DNA of 39,135 bases from a virus, in the IMG/VR virus record IMGVR_UViG_3300044971_003486, positions 1 to 39,135 of that record. One strand, given 5' to 3'. Below the pieces are notes generated by a model. That model was given only the letters and a program-made list of their open reading frames with translations, searched no databases and was not told the origin of the DNA. The position numbers were made by a program, and so were the translations under genes. Shown here in pieces: positions 11,001 through 19,912 of the stretch. Numbering within the stretch: the stretch's first letter is position 1; each line of letters begins with the position of its first letter.

Positions 11001-13583
11001 TTACAGGAGAATTACACAATTGAAAGAGCTAATTTATCTAGAATAGTTCCTTTCATAAATAAATGGGGATATAAAAACGGTACTGATTCTAGAGGTCACC
11101 AATATAGATTAAATCTTAGTCCTTCTTTTTCTCCAAGTAACTTTTCACCTACGTTCCAGAATTTCTATCCTGACCCTAAGTATTTGACTCACGAATGGTT
11201 CCTTCTGGAAAATGTACCAAGGGAATTTCCTGTAGAATTTATGAAGGATCAACAAAGTTATATGGCTGGACCTATAGATCTTGGTTCAGCTGTAGATACA
11301 ACACCTAATTCTTCTGATTATTTGCCGTCTTACTTTACAGTAACACCTGAGGATTATCCATCTGAATATCAAGATTTGACAGATCAGACAAAGGAGCTAT
11401 TTACAGAGTTTACCTACAACGAGGGTAACGGTTATTATGAAACTATCTTTAGAGGAGCAAAAGTTGTATTAAAGAAAAGATCTGATTTCAAAGCTGATAT
11501 CCAAGGAAACGATGTTAATCTTTATGTCGATGGATATAGAGGATATGAGGGATATAGATATGCTTCTCTGCTAAGAGTAATCCCGGAGAATTCCACTACA
11601 ATACAAACTCCCGTATCATACAGATTCATAGAAAACAACACCCAGAAGTTTATAATTATGCTGATTGATGTTGTGATGAATGACTATAAGCTACAACCAT
11701 TGGGATATACCGGGGGAACTGGCGGATCACCTATAGCTGACTATACCCTCCTTTATACTCTGAGCGACAAGAACGAGCTTGCTTCATCTTTTGTTAACGG
11801 ACAGCCTTTATATACTATTGCGGATACAAAACTAAGTGCAGCTTTAAATCTATCTAATGCATCAGGCAGTATTGTTAATACTTCAACAAATCCTGGAAGG
11901 ATAGTGATAACACCAAATCCCAGCTACGATACAGATTTAAGAGAGGAGGTTAATCTAACGTACCCAAATAGCGCTTCAGCTTCGGGATTGAGTTATCAAG
12001 GACCAGGAAGTTTCTCCGTACCTGATATAGGAACTCAGTACCCTTGGGCAACTGGAGTTGGCGAGAGATTTTTAGAATTTGGACCAGTGGGACAAAATGG
12101 CAATTATTATTTTACCGTACCTTTCTCATTTTCAAGTCCTGTTACCGTTCCTGTCGGTGCTAGCAGTATCTATAGAAACAAGCCTGTTTTTCAAGTAGAA
12201 GGAGGACAAAATTATTTTGATTTCATAGCAAAAAGAACTTCTTTTTCTTATGTTGCTGATAAAGTAAATGCTCTTAATTCCTATGTTACCTACGAATCTT
12301 ATTTTTATAACGATTCCACATCAACGTCTTCTGTAAAACCGGATGATTTTTCTATCTACTTCGAGGATCCAGCTGAACTGTATAAAATTGCAGAATCCAG
12401 ACCTGTTAAAGTTTATTCGTCTACTGCTGCTAGCTTTAGACCCGGATTGATACCAGGAAGAGGTCCACAGACTGAATCTGTGAGGCAAGCTAATTCTTAC
12501 GATATACAGGTTTTACCAGCAGGTGTTCCGTCTCAACTTCTTAGGCATTCTGGAAAATACGAGCCCATGTTTAGGAAGACGATATTCTTCCAGTCTGATA
12601 AGGACGATACCATACCTAACACGGGAATAAATTTATCATTTAGAAACTGTACCTTTTCTCCTCAAACACTCGATTTTGGATTAATAAGAAATCTGAATTA
12701 CACAAAGGTATCGGAAAACAATATTCTACAGGCTAGCGAGAAATTACCAGCAGGTCCAAGATACCCACTCGTTGGTCAAACACCTATTGCTAGAAAAGAT
12801 TTTAACGTTTTCCAGTCCTCGTGGGATGCTGGATATTACAACAAGTACACTTCGGCTACTGTGGAAACACCAGTTGCTGGTACTAGGTCCATGATTGAGC
12901 AAAAAAGCTTTCTTGGAAGTAAGATGATGAAGACTCCAAAGAATATCATTATAGATAATCAGATAGTTCTTCAGCTGAGTAATACCGCCGGGACTAGCGA
13001 CGTTAGCACTATAAACACAGATGCTTTCAATTCATTAATCACCATACAGAATATAACGACCTCTAATTCGGCATCAGGTATAGGTGTACTTCTACCCTAT
13101 AATACATCTATTCCTATTCAGTCACTGAATGTTAATATATTTCCTAATGTTGAGATATTCTGGCAAAAACCAAACGCCACAACTATAACAGGTGTAATTA
13201 GATTGGATAGAATGCTAAGAAGATATCTAATGAATGATGGCGTAGGAAACGTTTTCTTGGATAACATTATATCTGAATTTGGGGTAGGTGATCCTGCTTC
13301 TATACAGGATGATATACTGTCTTATCTTGAATTGAATATAGCACCTGTATATGAAGGATCTGTATTACTTGTCTATGCTAAAAAGACAGCAACGGGTACG
13401 CAGGATGCAAAATACCAGGTTAGAGGTGATATAGCTGCATCGGAAAGATTAAGAAATGGATATTTACCAGATAAGAACTTAATCCTAACTAAGGTTAATA
13501 ATTTAGTTTATAATTTCACATATAAGCTGGAACCCAATTTTAATTACCAGATTATATTCAGATTTAATATAGATAAAATTTAA
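8082..13583 (+). CDS. Giant virion protein with carbohydrate-binding-like module, 1833 aa
   Basis: This is the largest gene of the window. The protein is rich in Tyr, Asn, Ser, Phe and Asp and low in Lys and Cys, like extracellular virion proteins. Residues of about 654-706 fit a CBM5/12 (ChtBD3-type) module: WSPSSAYSIGDIVRYGSQYY, followed by a WEKYY end after about 25 residues. CBM5/12 modules bind chitin or related glycans, so host-surface binding is plausible. Elsewhere no catalytic motif is seen; the sequence HSGKYEPMFRKTIFF is near residue 1490. The gene follows a hairpin leader and is five bases upstream of the first collagen-like fibre, suggesting a structural partnership. Baseplate or fibre assignment is inference. 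Confidence 0.6.
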   Translation: MAFQKLYDYNTSFSLMRTNPVLSGNVKITVDSDGGVWLNSINADTALSTDTFKKYNVTGEKTYAQDLFQFFNPSLISRSIVFKVGQLTNGENQSTNNYAGQYDFLYSAGAQTLIDKNYPEDFSYFAPLWVKSEIPDFFVIFKVPGPLSYTYSQNQTVINSGVKYKVVKNYDQDNFVVRYGVDGSGNPVYYQSGDFFTGLNSLTSYSIFSGSGSVVIFDELYNIDNVDDVQTYFTDKILPNSGVIKTFDLRSGTRIGNYIRGIFSDIGESYSPVNINLGDGGFTYFNGISVNSGVYTQAGELTWDYFTSSDSTVQIDLERFITEGFSRNGIICPSLLNLEFLFDDSEAIDYDINRYYGAYVSRNDTGEFILNGEFLYQFRNSEGNQNYPIPSRNAFGYYYDNTSYPVAATAGVRLYYEGASGFLPGSNDTNSTSSLKLFYVTDKNDNFYSLKRTDNWDSSVTASSPYGYGPYDPSTEFFSATGSTGCTAGTFVLQNTSVDLLNFTGIENQAVSANGFIAGKNGNPYFNIEFLQPWNIPSKDIVIKVYWPQGSRSEGAERFDIIRSGDFSATIVWVAGSTYSSGNDYYFNASAGTTGDIANSFSTSVYEVSELVWDSGTVESSSIIRVKNANDIGNSTYYISVFDDYDYFESKYQWMWSPSSAYSIGDIVRYGSQYYQALSNVTASPSSSNQNPDVLEGTTWEKYYSFSSSGYLNIKDEDAASVSGVKYFQGGTDKPLVRVSFDDDILNIVRIGNFIQTKQGFSRIQEVGRYVDDPIYDTNTKLVTGFNDYSLFRTAVIADPYEQIVLGSDSKFNVFEPYILKTGVFTFFDFKDFDFDFWSSVYGINPNYETFRYFQLLPDTEGEIVADIPYYVKNGSVYYNGILYNGTNTFTGVSGASSFTNNNTSTIIPVVYPLEFSNALYETYSTDTGYEKNLNSFQGFIGIRSIEQTNLQPNNATKEQQFNYGLLASEYSYLQENYTIERANLSRIVPFINKWGYKNGTDSRGHQYRLNLSPSFSPSNFSPTFQNFYPDPKYLTHEWFLLENVPREFPVEFMKDQQSYMAGPIDLGSAVDTTPNSSDYLPSYFTVTPEDYPSEYQDLTDQTKELFTEFTYNEGNGYYETIFRGAKVVLKKRSDFKADIQGNDVNLYVDGYRGYEGYRYASLLRVIPENSTTIQTPVSYRFIENNTQKFIIMLIDVVMNDYKLQPLGYTGGTGGSPIADYTLLYTLSDKNELASSFVNGQPLYTIADTKLSAALNLSNASGSIVNTSTNPGRIVITPNPSYDTDLREEVNLTYPNSASASGLSYQGPGSFSVPDIGTQYPWATGVGERFLEFGPVGQNGNYYFTVPFSFSSPVTVPVGASSIYRNKPVFQVEGGQNYFDFIAKRTSFSYVADKVNALNSYVTYESYFYNDSTSTSSVKPDDFSIYFEDPAELYKIAESRPVKVYSSTAASFRPGLIPGRGPQTESVRQANSYDIQVLPAGVPSQLLRHSGKYEPMFRKTIFFQSDKDDTIPNTGINLSFRNCTFSPQTLDFGLIRNLNYTKVSENNILQASEKLPAGPRYPLVGQTPIARKDFNVFQSSWDAGYYNKYTSATVETPVAGTRSMIEQKSFLGSKMMKTPKNIIIDNQIVLQLSNTAGTSDVSTINTDAFNSLITIQNITTSNSASGIGVLLPYNTSIPIQSLNVNIFPNVEIFWQKPNATTITGVIRLDRMLRRYLMNDGVGNVFLDNIISEFGVGDPASIQDDILSYLELNIAPVYEGSVLLVYAKKTATGTQDAKYQVRGDIAASERLRNGYLPDKNLILTKVNNLVYNFTYKLEPNFNYQIIFRFNIDKI

Positions 13584-13588
13584 TAGGA

Positions 13589-14779
13589 ATGTCTAGACTA
13601 AATTTACAAACTTTTTATCCCGCAGATCCACAATCTGATTTGGTTAGCAAGCTGAACCAGAATTTTAATCAGATGTCCAATGCTATGGGCGGCACTCTAG
13701 GTGATCAAGGACCTACGGGGGAAAGAGGAACTATAGGACATGCTGGACCGGCTGGTTCAACAGGAGAAACCGGAAGAAGAGGAAGCAGATGGTTCGTACA
13801 GGTCTCTGGCCCAACCGGGCTAGATGTGAACACCGGAGATTTTTGGATGGATGCAAACGCAGATTGTTATATCTACGGAGCTACTGGGTGGAATTACATT
13901 GCCAGTCTACAAAGAGATCAGGACTTATTTAAGAATATAACTGGTGTTGTTGGACCTAGTGGTCAAAGCTATGGTGTAGCTGTGGCTTTAAATCAGGGGG
14001 ATCTACAGGATTTTGCATTTGTTGTTGCAGACGATAATCCGGAGCAAGCCGGTAACTTAAATCCACAGGGTGCTAAATTCGTTGTGTCCACTAACACCGA
14101 TATAGCTTCCGACTACCTCCTGGAATTCAGCAGAGCTGATTTAGATACAGCGGGATCAACTGGTGCAACGTCAGATTTCGTTAAGCATCCATTTTTCTCG
14201 TGGGGCGATAGTCTGAATTTAGATTCGATCGTTCCTTATGGGCCATATAAGATTGATTTTGGCGGCGGTGCTACAGGATATATGAGTATAACCGCATCCA
14301 ATCAGATTAAGTTCGAATCCCTGGCTAGCTCCATAACTCTAGCAAATCAAAATATGACTGTTGGCGGAAACATTGTACTCAATGCACCAGGTGGTAATTT
14401 ATTATCTGCAGGAACTACTAATATTCTAATCACTCAATCATACGCTGACTTTGGAAACGACTCTTCCGTGGGAATAAAATTTAATTTTAATTTTATTCCA
14501 AACGTAGCAAAGAATGATGGATACTTCAACATCACTAAAAATGCCGGTGATTCTATCTCTACGCAACCTTATTTACAGATACCGTTCCGTGTTACTAGAC
14601 TTTTTGACTATGGCTCATCTCTGAATGCATCAACTGGGGTCAATTTAGCTAAGTTTTCTTCCGGACAATCTGGTACTGTTTTGGAAATTAGATCAAATGG
14701 TAAAGTTTATACGAAAAAAACTTCGGAAAAGTACTATAATAATACTAACAGTCCAGTCTTTACTTGGACTACCCCTTAA
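13589..14779 (+). CDS. Collagen-like phage fibre protein 1
   Basis: The 396-aa protein begins with a short domain (DLVSKLNQNFNQMSNAMGG, residues about 12-30) shared with the genes at 15339 and 17028. A run of Gly-X-Y triplets follows at about residues 36-66 (GPTGERGTIGHAGPAGSTG and onward). Next is a conserved block with RWFVQVSGPTG and GDFWMDANADCYIYG. The rest is a beta-rich distal part. Collagen-like triplets in phage fibres form trimeric shafts; the shared N-terminus probably docks on the virion. ATG 13589 follows a short gga sequence, five bases after the previous stop. A terminal fibre role is inferred; the receptor is unknown. Confidence 0.8.
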   Translation: MSRLNLQTFYPADPQSDLVSKLNQNFNQMSNAMGGTLGDQGPTGERGTIGHAGPAGSTGETGRRGSRWFVQVSGPTGLDVNTGDFWMDANADCYIYGATGWNYIASLQRDQDLFKNITGVVGPSGQSYGVAVALNQGDLQDFAFVVADDNPEQAGNLNPQGAKFVVSTNTDIASDYLLEFSRADLDTAGSTGATSDFVKHPFFSWGDSLNLDSIVPYGPYKIDFGGGATGYMSITASNQIKFESLASSITLANQNMTVGGNIVLNAPGGNLLSAGTTNILITQSYADFGNDSSVGIKFNFNFIPNVAKNDGYFNITKNAGDSISTQPYLQIPFRVTRLFDYGSSLNASTGVNLAKFSSGQSGTVLEIRSNGKVYTKKTSEKYYNNTNSPVFTWTTP

Positions 14780-14795
14780 ATATTTATTTTAGAAT

Positions 14796-15320
14796 ATGGC
14801 AGCTCCTCCTCAGTTAAGAAATAAAATAAATTGGTATGAAATACCATATTTTGATCTAATAGATTCTAGAACTATCTTTATAGATCCATCTTATGGCGCT
14901 GTTGGAACAGACAGCACTGCTACAGCTGGGGCTAATGGGGCTTATCTGGGCATTGGATTTAATTTGGATAATTATATTTCAATAGACGCTATACCAAAGA
15001 GCGAGGCTGTTAAGCTGAGAATAATATGTGATAGACCTATACCCAGTTCTTCTACTCCCTCACTCAGCGGTTTCTCTTTTATAGGGTTCTGGAACGGTAC
15101 AACTAGGCCTCAGACGCTCAATTCTGATTATTTTATATTTGGTGCTACTACCTCTAATTTTAACATATGTTCTCAGATAGAGGTTACTGTGTTTGGATCA
15201 AATACAACTACAACAGCAAGCACACAACCAGGTGCAACTGCTTATCCCTGGGTTTTCTGGGAAGCTTATAGTTACAACGGAAAGGGCGGATGGAGTGGAT
15301 ATTTTGTGCTAGCCCCTTAA
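14796..15320 (+). CDS. Small virion-associated protein between collagen-like fibres, 174 aa
   Basis: Not recognised. The protein is rich in Ser, Thr, Ile, Tyr and aromatic residues, with few charges, and contains likely beta strands such as AVKLRIICDRPIP and GYFVLAP at the C-terminus. A Gly/Ala/Thr-rich loop near residues 35-52 resembles structural virion proteins. It has no signal peptide and no enzymatic motif. It sits 16 bases after fibre 1 and 18 bases before fibre 2, so it is probably a fibre tip, fibre-assembly or virion decoration protein; this rests on context alone. Confidence 0.55.
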   Translation: MAAPPQLRNKINWYEIPYFDLIDSRTIFIDPSYGAVGTDSTATAGANGAYLGIGFNLDNYISIDAIPKSEAVKLRIICDRPIPSSSTPSLSGFSFIGFWNGTTRPQTLNSDYFIFGATTSNFNICSQIEVTVFGSNTTTTASTQPGATAYPWVFWEAYSYNGKGGWSGYFVLAP

Positions 15321-15324
15321 TGAT

Positions 15325-15333
15325 CAATATATA
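15325..15333 (+). promoter_or_regulatory. CAATATATA promoter-like element before fibre 2
   Basis: CAATATATAG lies in the 18-base gap before ATG 15339. It resembles the GATATATA elements elsewhere in the window. If used, the transcript leader would be almost absent. Evidence is weak. Confidence 0.2.
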
Positions 15334-15338
15334 GATAG

Positions 15339-17018
15339 ATGATAGACTTAAGGCTTTTAAACATACAGGAAGGAGATTCTCAAGCAGACATTGCCAATAA
15401 GCTGAATTATAATTTTAATCAGATTATAAATGCTGGGGACGGAGCGTACGGGTCAGTTGGAATACCAGGAGCAGTTGGATCTTATGGTGCAACTGGTATC
15501 ACAGGTCCTGCTGGATTCCAGGGACAAAGAGGTAATTTTTGGTTTGTTCAGGAAACTGGACCAACTGCTGGTGTAACAGGAGGTGATTATTGGGTTGATT
15601 TAGCTAGTGACTGCGAGGTTTTCGAATGGATAGAATCGGATGGCACATATAGCTGGGTCAGTCAGGGATTTCTACTGTCTCAGAGTGGTGTTTTTGAAAT
15701 TGCAGCTTCTACTACAGGCCTTACATCAGGCTATCCCACACAGGCCTATACGATAGCTTTACCGTCTCCCTTCGAAAAAACATTAGTACTTTCGGGAGCC
15801 TCCGGTCCTAATGTTAAAAATCCACAGCTTTCTAAGGTAATGCTAGAAACAGGAGGAACAACGGGATTTCCACTTCTAGAGTTTTCCAAATATGAATACC
15901 AAAGCAATTCCCCTTTTAATTCTCTAACACCTAAAATAAAGTGGTACACTACAAATACAGGTAGCTCCGATGCATATGGATTGAATTTTGAGGCAAGAGG
16001 TGGACTTGGATTTAATGTTGCAAACTTTAATGGCGTCTCATATAACGATGTCAGATTCACTGATGGAAGTATAGTATCTGGAATAACCGGAGCATTCTCT
16101 AGTGATCTTAACTATTATGCAGCAACTGGCGATTTTAGAATTGGTACGACGCTATCTATAAACTCGGTAAATGCTGTGTGGAATAATGTTGGATTTACCG
16201 GACCCGTTTCTTTTTCAGCGACTACTGGTGTTGATAGAATAAATTCTGGCAGAAACACTCTAATGGTTCAAAATGGGATAACCTATAATAGAACTACATC
16301 TTATACTACGGGCCAAAATCTATTAAGTGTCAAATACACTGGATCTTCTTCGTATTCTGAATACGGACCTTATTTAGCAAGTCCAAATAATTTTTATCTG
16401 GCTGATTCGGACGGTAACAATAAATTTGCTAAAAAAACTAGTGGCTATTTCCCAAATCCTAAAACTGCATCCGGTAGTAATAATACGAGTTTCTATGTCT
16501 GGACTGGAAAAATTACAGGATCACAGGACGTTTACACAGTGGGAGCAGCAATAAGTACAACATCAGATTCGGATTTAATGCGTCACCAGATTGGTGAATT
16601 TTTCCATCCTGATATATCCGGAGCTTCAGGGGGAAACCAAGCACTTGCCATATTTGTACCAAATCCAGGCAGTAATAAAACTGGATATGGGTATCTAGTT
16701 GACAATAACCAATCTATGACATTTAGAGTTAATACAACATCTAGTGGGTATGGATTTAACACTGTTATATTGGACTCAGCATTCAATAATCCCGCAGCAT
16801 TTTTCAACTTCACTACTTCAACTGTGAAAAATGCCGTTTTACTGGGCGATCTTGTAACAGGCGGGGATGAGGACACATACGCGGACCAATTTGAATTTAG
16901 TATAGTTAGAACAGGGACCGAACTAAAAGTATACTTCAAAGCTTGGGGAGGGAATTTAAAAAATTACACTACCAACGACAGCGCTATTGTTTGCGGGTGT
17001 GTGTCCACAACTTCATAA
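15339..17018 (+). CDS. Collagen-like phage fibre protein 2
   Basis: The 559-aa protein shares its head with fibres 1 and 3: ADIANKLNYNFNQIINAGDG at about residues 15-34. Gly-X-Y triplets follow at about 34-65 (GSVGIPGAVGSYGATGITG and onward). Then comes the conserved block NFWFVQETGPT, GDYWVDLASDCEVFEW. The long distal part is rich in Gly, Ser, Thr, Asn and Tyr and differs from the other copies, as expected for receptor-binding regions under diversifying selection. It lies between the 174-aa gene and fibre 3 with short gaps. The shared head suggests all three use one docking site or occupy equivalent baseplate positions. Confidence 0.8.
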   Translation: MIDLRLLNIQEGDSQADIANKLNYNFNQIINAGDGAYGSVGIPGAVGSYGATGITGPAGFQGQRGNFWFVQETGPTAGVTGGDYWVDLASDCEVFEWIESDGTYSWVSQGFLLSQSGVFEIAASTTGLTSGYPTQAYTIALPSPFEKTLVLSGASGPNVKNPQLSKVMLETGGTTGFPLLEFSKYEYQSNSPFNSLTPKIKWYTTNTGSSDAYGLNFEARGGLGFNVANFNGVSYNDVRFTDGSIVSGITGAFSSDLNYYAATGDFRIGTTLSINSVNAVWNNVGFTGPVSFSATTGVDRINSGRNTLMVQNGITYNRTTSYTTGQNLLSVKYTGSSSYSEYGPYLASPNNFYLADSDGNNKFAKKTSGYFPNPKTASGSNNTSFYVWTGKITGSQDVYTVGAAISTTSDSDLMRHQIGEFFHPDISGASGGNQALAIFVPNPGSNKTGYGYLVDNNQSMTFRVNTTSSGYGFNTVILDSAFNNPAAFFNFTTSTVKNAVLLGDLVTGGDEDTYADQFEFSIVRTGTELKVYFKAWGGNLKNYTTNDSAIVCGCVSTTS

Positions 17019-17027
17019 AAAAATAAA

Positions 17028-18755
17028 ATGAGATTTAGTAATAAGCAAATATTCACCGGAGACACTAAGGATCTCATAGTAGACAAGATAAACGAGAACT
17101 TTTCTCAGATTATATCTTTCTCATCTGGCCCTTATGGCAGATCTGGAGTAATAGGTCCAACAGGATATCCAGGTGGAGCTGGTCAACTTGGTGCTACTGG
17201 TGTAAGTGGACAGAGAGCATCCGAATGGACGCTTAGTGTCATTCCGCCTTCTAATGCCAATGAATATGACCAGTGGATAGATCAGGGTGTAACCGGTAAT
17301 GGCAGCATCTATCAATATGATGGATCTAACTGGCAAAGTACAGGGATATCCTTAATAGAATCACAGTTCTTTAAAGTTAAAAACGATATCCCTACTTTTT
17401 CAGCCCCAACCGAATATTCGGCGATCTATTTTACAGATCCTGATCAGAATACAAAGTCATTGGTTATTTCAGACGGCGAGAACTCATCCAGCTACATAAA
17501 TCCTAACTATTCAAAGCTTTTGGTGAGTACGAATGATCAGGTAACTACACCTGTTTTTTCTTTCCGCAAATCCAATAGCTCATCTACTTCTCAGCCATCT
17601 TTCTACTGGGCTCAAGCGGGGAATAATACTAGGGTAAATTTCAATAGTAATTACGATTTCAATGTATTGTCTAATAGCGGATCACTACTAATCTATCCGC
17701 AGTATTCAGGATACGCTAATATGTCTGCTCAGAGAGCACATTTTAATGCTTATAATGATATTACGATGTCATCTGTTACTTTCTCTTCTACCGGAAGTCT
17801 ACAAATACAGACCAATAATTATCAGCTCACAAGCAGCCAATTAAATGCATCAATGGAAACGTATGTGTACGGAGCTGTAAACATAGAGCCTGCAGCTTCT
17901 GTAGCGAGCAGAAAAGAGGGTGTAGTTATAAGCAGGGGAGCGACTTCTAGTAATGCGATATCTAGCTTCTATACAACACAATCTCAATCGGAGATTCAGA
18001 ATCCGCCTTCTTCAGTATGGAGACAGGTTTTCAGTATTGAACAATCAACTGCTATACTGGATGAGGTCGATCCGATAACAGATGTTACATACAGGGATGT
18101 TAGATCCAGAGCAGTATTTGGAGCCACTGGTGATGGCTACACCTCTTATAATATATGGACATCCGGTGTTCCAACAGGACCTACAGGACCTTTCTCATAT
18201 CATGTTGTAGGTAACACCTCGATTGCAGCTCAGTCTGGAAGTTTTTATATCGCAGCTAATACCTTACCTGCAAATTTAAGATATTTCGCTGACGTTTCTT
18301 CCGTTTCTAATTTTTACACGGATACTGTAACTTTCACTTTACTCACATCGTGGCGAGGGGGGAATTTGGTTTATGTAAAAATACCAAGTACAGTAACAAA
18401 TCCACAGCAACCGGAGGGCTACCCTTTATACGGCTCCTCTTATGTTAATGAATTCAGAGTATTTCTTGACTATGGTAGTTTTACAAACGCTAACCGAAAG
18501 ATAGTCGGCGTAGTGTGGGATCAATTAACAAACATATCTGGAACGACACAGTCTACATATCAGCAGCAATTTGTTACTTTTGGAACACCCTGCTATTACT
18601 TTGATATAATGTATCATTATAACAATAGCAATCAGGTCATGGCTTATGTGAAAACATGCTCAGGACAAAGCTATCCTTTAAGAATAACAAACTATACATC
18701 AAAAGTTACGATTCTTTCTGGTGAACCCCCAGCAGCTCTATTAAGCTTCCCTTAA
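17028..18755 (+). CDS. Collagen-like phage fibre protein 3
   Basis: The 575-aa protein has the same plan as fibres 1 and 2. The docking-like N-terminus is DLIVDKINENFSQIISFSSG (about 14-33). Gly-X-Y triplets run at about 36-67 (GRSGVIGPTGYPGGAGQLG and onward). A modified version of the conserved block follows (SEWTLSVIPPSNANEYDQW), lacking the Cys of the other two. The distal part is Ser/Tyr/Asn-rich and beta-like. ATG 17028 is nine bases after the fibre 2 stop in a run of A residues. Receptor-binding or side-fibre function is inferred from architecture. Confidence 0.78.
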   Translation: MRFSNKQIFTGDTKDLIVDKINENFSQIISFSSGPYGRSGVIGPTGYPGGAGQLGATGVSGQRASEWTLSVIPPSNANEYDQWIDQGVTGNGSIYQYDGSNWQSTGISLIESQFFKVKNDIPTFSAPTEYSAIYFTDPDQNTKSLVISDGENSSSYINPNYSKLLVSTNDQVTTPVFSFRKSNSSSTSQPSFYWAQAGNNTRVNFNSNYDFNVLSNSGSLLIYPQYSGYANMSAQRAHFNAYNDITMSSVTFSSTGSLQIQTNNYQLTSSQLNASMETYVYGAVNIEPAASVASRKEGVVISRGATSSNAISSFYTTQSQSEIQNPPSSVWRQVFSIEQSTAILDEVDPITDVTYRDVRSRAVFGATGDGYTSYNIWTSGVPTGPTGPFSYHVVGNTSIAAQSGSFYIAANTLPANLRYFADVSSVSNFYTDTVTFTLLTSWRGGNLVYVKIPSTVTNPQQPEGYPLYGSSYVNEFRVFLDYGSFTNANRKIVGVVWDQLTNISGTTQSTYQQQFVTFGTPCYYFDIMYHYNNSNQVMAYVKTCSGQSYPLRITNYTSKVTILSGEPPAALLSFP

Positions 18756-18789
18756 TATAAAATGTGATACTTTTAAACTATAGATAAAT

Positions 18790-19068
18790 ATGATTGATTT
18801 AACAAAAGATGAAAGAGATTATGTACTTGATCTATCTAGAACCTATAAGAAATTGCATTCTGAAATAGGTGAGATAGAGAAAATGATGAAGGATTTCTCA
18901 GAAAAAACTGAGATACTCATTAAGGATTTAGAGGGAAAAAGATCAGATGAATTAAATTTTCTAGATCAGCTTTCTGAAAAATACGGAAAGGGACAAATTG
19001 ACATCTTCTCTTTGAAGTGGAAAAAAATAGAAGAAAATGAAAAATCTGAAGCAAGTTATCAAGGATAA
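18790..19068 (+). CDS. Small coiled-coil protein, 92 aa
   Basis: Almost the whole protein is a charged helix with heptad-like spacing (for example LHSEIGEIEKMMKDFSEKTE), so it should form a coiled coil. It has no membrane segment or enzymatic motif. The gene overlaps the following membrane-protein gene by 32 bases in another frame, which suggests translational coupling and a linked function. The ATG lies directly behind ACTATAGATAAAT, a promoter-like stretch, so the leader may be very short. Function unknown; a partner or regulator of the adjacent spanin-like protein is a guess. Confidence 0.6.
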   Translation: MIDLTKDERDYVLDLSRTYKKLHSEIGEIEKMMKDFSEKTEILIKDLEGKRSDELNFLDQLSEKYGKGQIDIFSLKWKKIEENEKSEASYQG

Positions 19069-19900
19069 CGAGGAAACAATAAAGGAAAAATCCTATTCGT
19101 TTCTTAAAAGGAATGGTTTTGCCATAGCAGCTGTTATTTTAGCTTTGCTGCTTCTTAGACAATGCAACGTAAGTGATAGAATGGAAGCTGAAGTAAAAAG
19201 AGAGCATAATAATTTATTGGCCTCACAGGATTCAGTGAGATTTATTTCCAATAAGAATGGCAACCTGGTTAATGAGAAATCTGCTTACGAACTAAAGATG
19301 TCTGAATTATCTGAGGACAATAAAGAGCTAATAGAGAAGCTAGATTTATCTAAGAAAAAAACACCAGAGGTTGTAATACAGACTGTTGTTAAATATATTG
19401 ATGTTTTTAGAGACGTACCAACTAAGGTACATAAAGATCAGACAGGTCAGGAGTATGTAAGCTTTACACACAATCCAACACTGCCTGGTCAGAATTCATT
19501 GAAGATCTCTGGTAAGATTCCATATGAAATTAAGATAAATCAAGACGAGACCGACCCTAAGATTGTAAGTGCTAATTTAATTACCAACCCCGCAGAGATT
19601 AACATAGAACAGCAAATATCCATTGTGTCTGGACTTTACAGAGATCCTAAAACTAAAAGACTAATGACGAGGGTATCCACGGACTATCCTGGTATAACCT
19701 TTAGCGACATTAACTCATTCCAAATAAAAGATACCCCCGAGAATAGAAAAACTTTAATGCAGGAAAGAAAGAGATTTGGCCTTGGGTTAAATATGGGATT
19801 TGGTTATGTTGTAGGTGCAGGTGGCATTTCACCTGGTGTTTATATTGGTGCGGGATTTCACTTCTCCCCAAAATTTTTGCAAACAGACGGTTTTAAATAA
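19037..19900 (+). CDS. Membrane-anchored coiled-coil protein with outer-membrane-like C-terminal hairpin (spanin-like candidate)
   Basis: A 287-aa protein with three parts. Residues of about 1-25 are basic and cytoplasmic. A transmembrane helix follows at about 27-43 (FAIAAVILALLLLRQC). A charged coiled coil runs at about 48-105, then a beta-rich periplasmic region. The last 45 residues hold a strand-turn-strand pattern, FGLGLNMGFGYVVGAGG then SPGVYIGAGFHFSP, that matches the end of Bacteroidota outer-membrane beta-barrel proteins. Many Bacteroidota phages carry proteins of this plan. One end in the inner membrane and the other resembling outer-membrane strands suggests a bridge between membranes, as spanins do in lysis. 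No lipobox and no endolysin or holin were seen nearby, so the role is inferred. Confidence 0.6.
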   Translation: MKNLKQVIKDNEETIKEKSYSFLKRNGFAIAAVILALLLLRQCNVSDRMEAEVKREHNNLLASQDSVRFISNKNGNLVNEKSAYELKMSELSEDNKELIEKLDLSKKKTPEVVIQTVVKYIDVFRDVPTKVHKDQTGQEYVSFTHNPTLPGQNSLKISGKIPYEIKINQDETDPKIVSANLITNPAEINIEQQISIVSGLYRDPKTKRLMTRVSTDYPGITFSDINSFQIKDTPENRKTLMQERKRFGLGLNMGFGYVVGAGGISPGVYIGAGFHFSPKFLQTDGFK

Positions 19901-19912
19901 TAATTGATTAAA

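Noticed and set aside
13700-13800. Repeats in the collagen-like part as DNA-level tandem repeats
   Set aside because: The repeat exists at protein level (Gly-X-Y) with varying codons, so it is not a DNA repeat.
14471-14499. 11-bp inverted repeat GGAATAAAATT...AATTTTATTCC inside fibre 1
   Set aside because: It lies inside the coding sequence and is explained by the codons of the Phe/Asn-rich segment KFNFNFIP; no T-tract or gene boundary.
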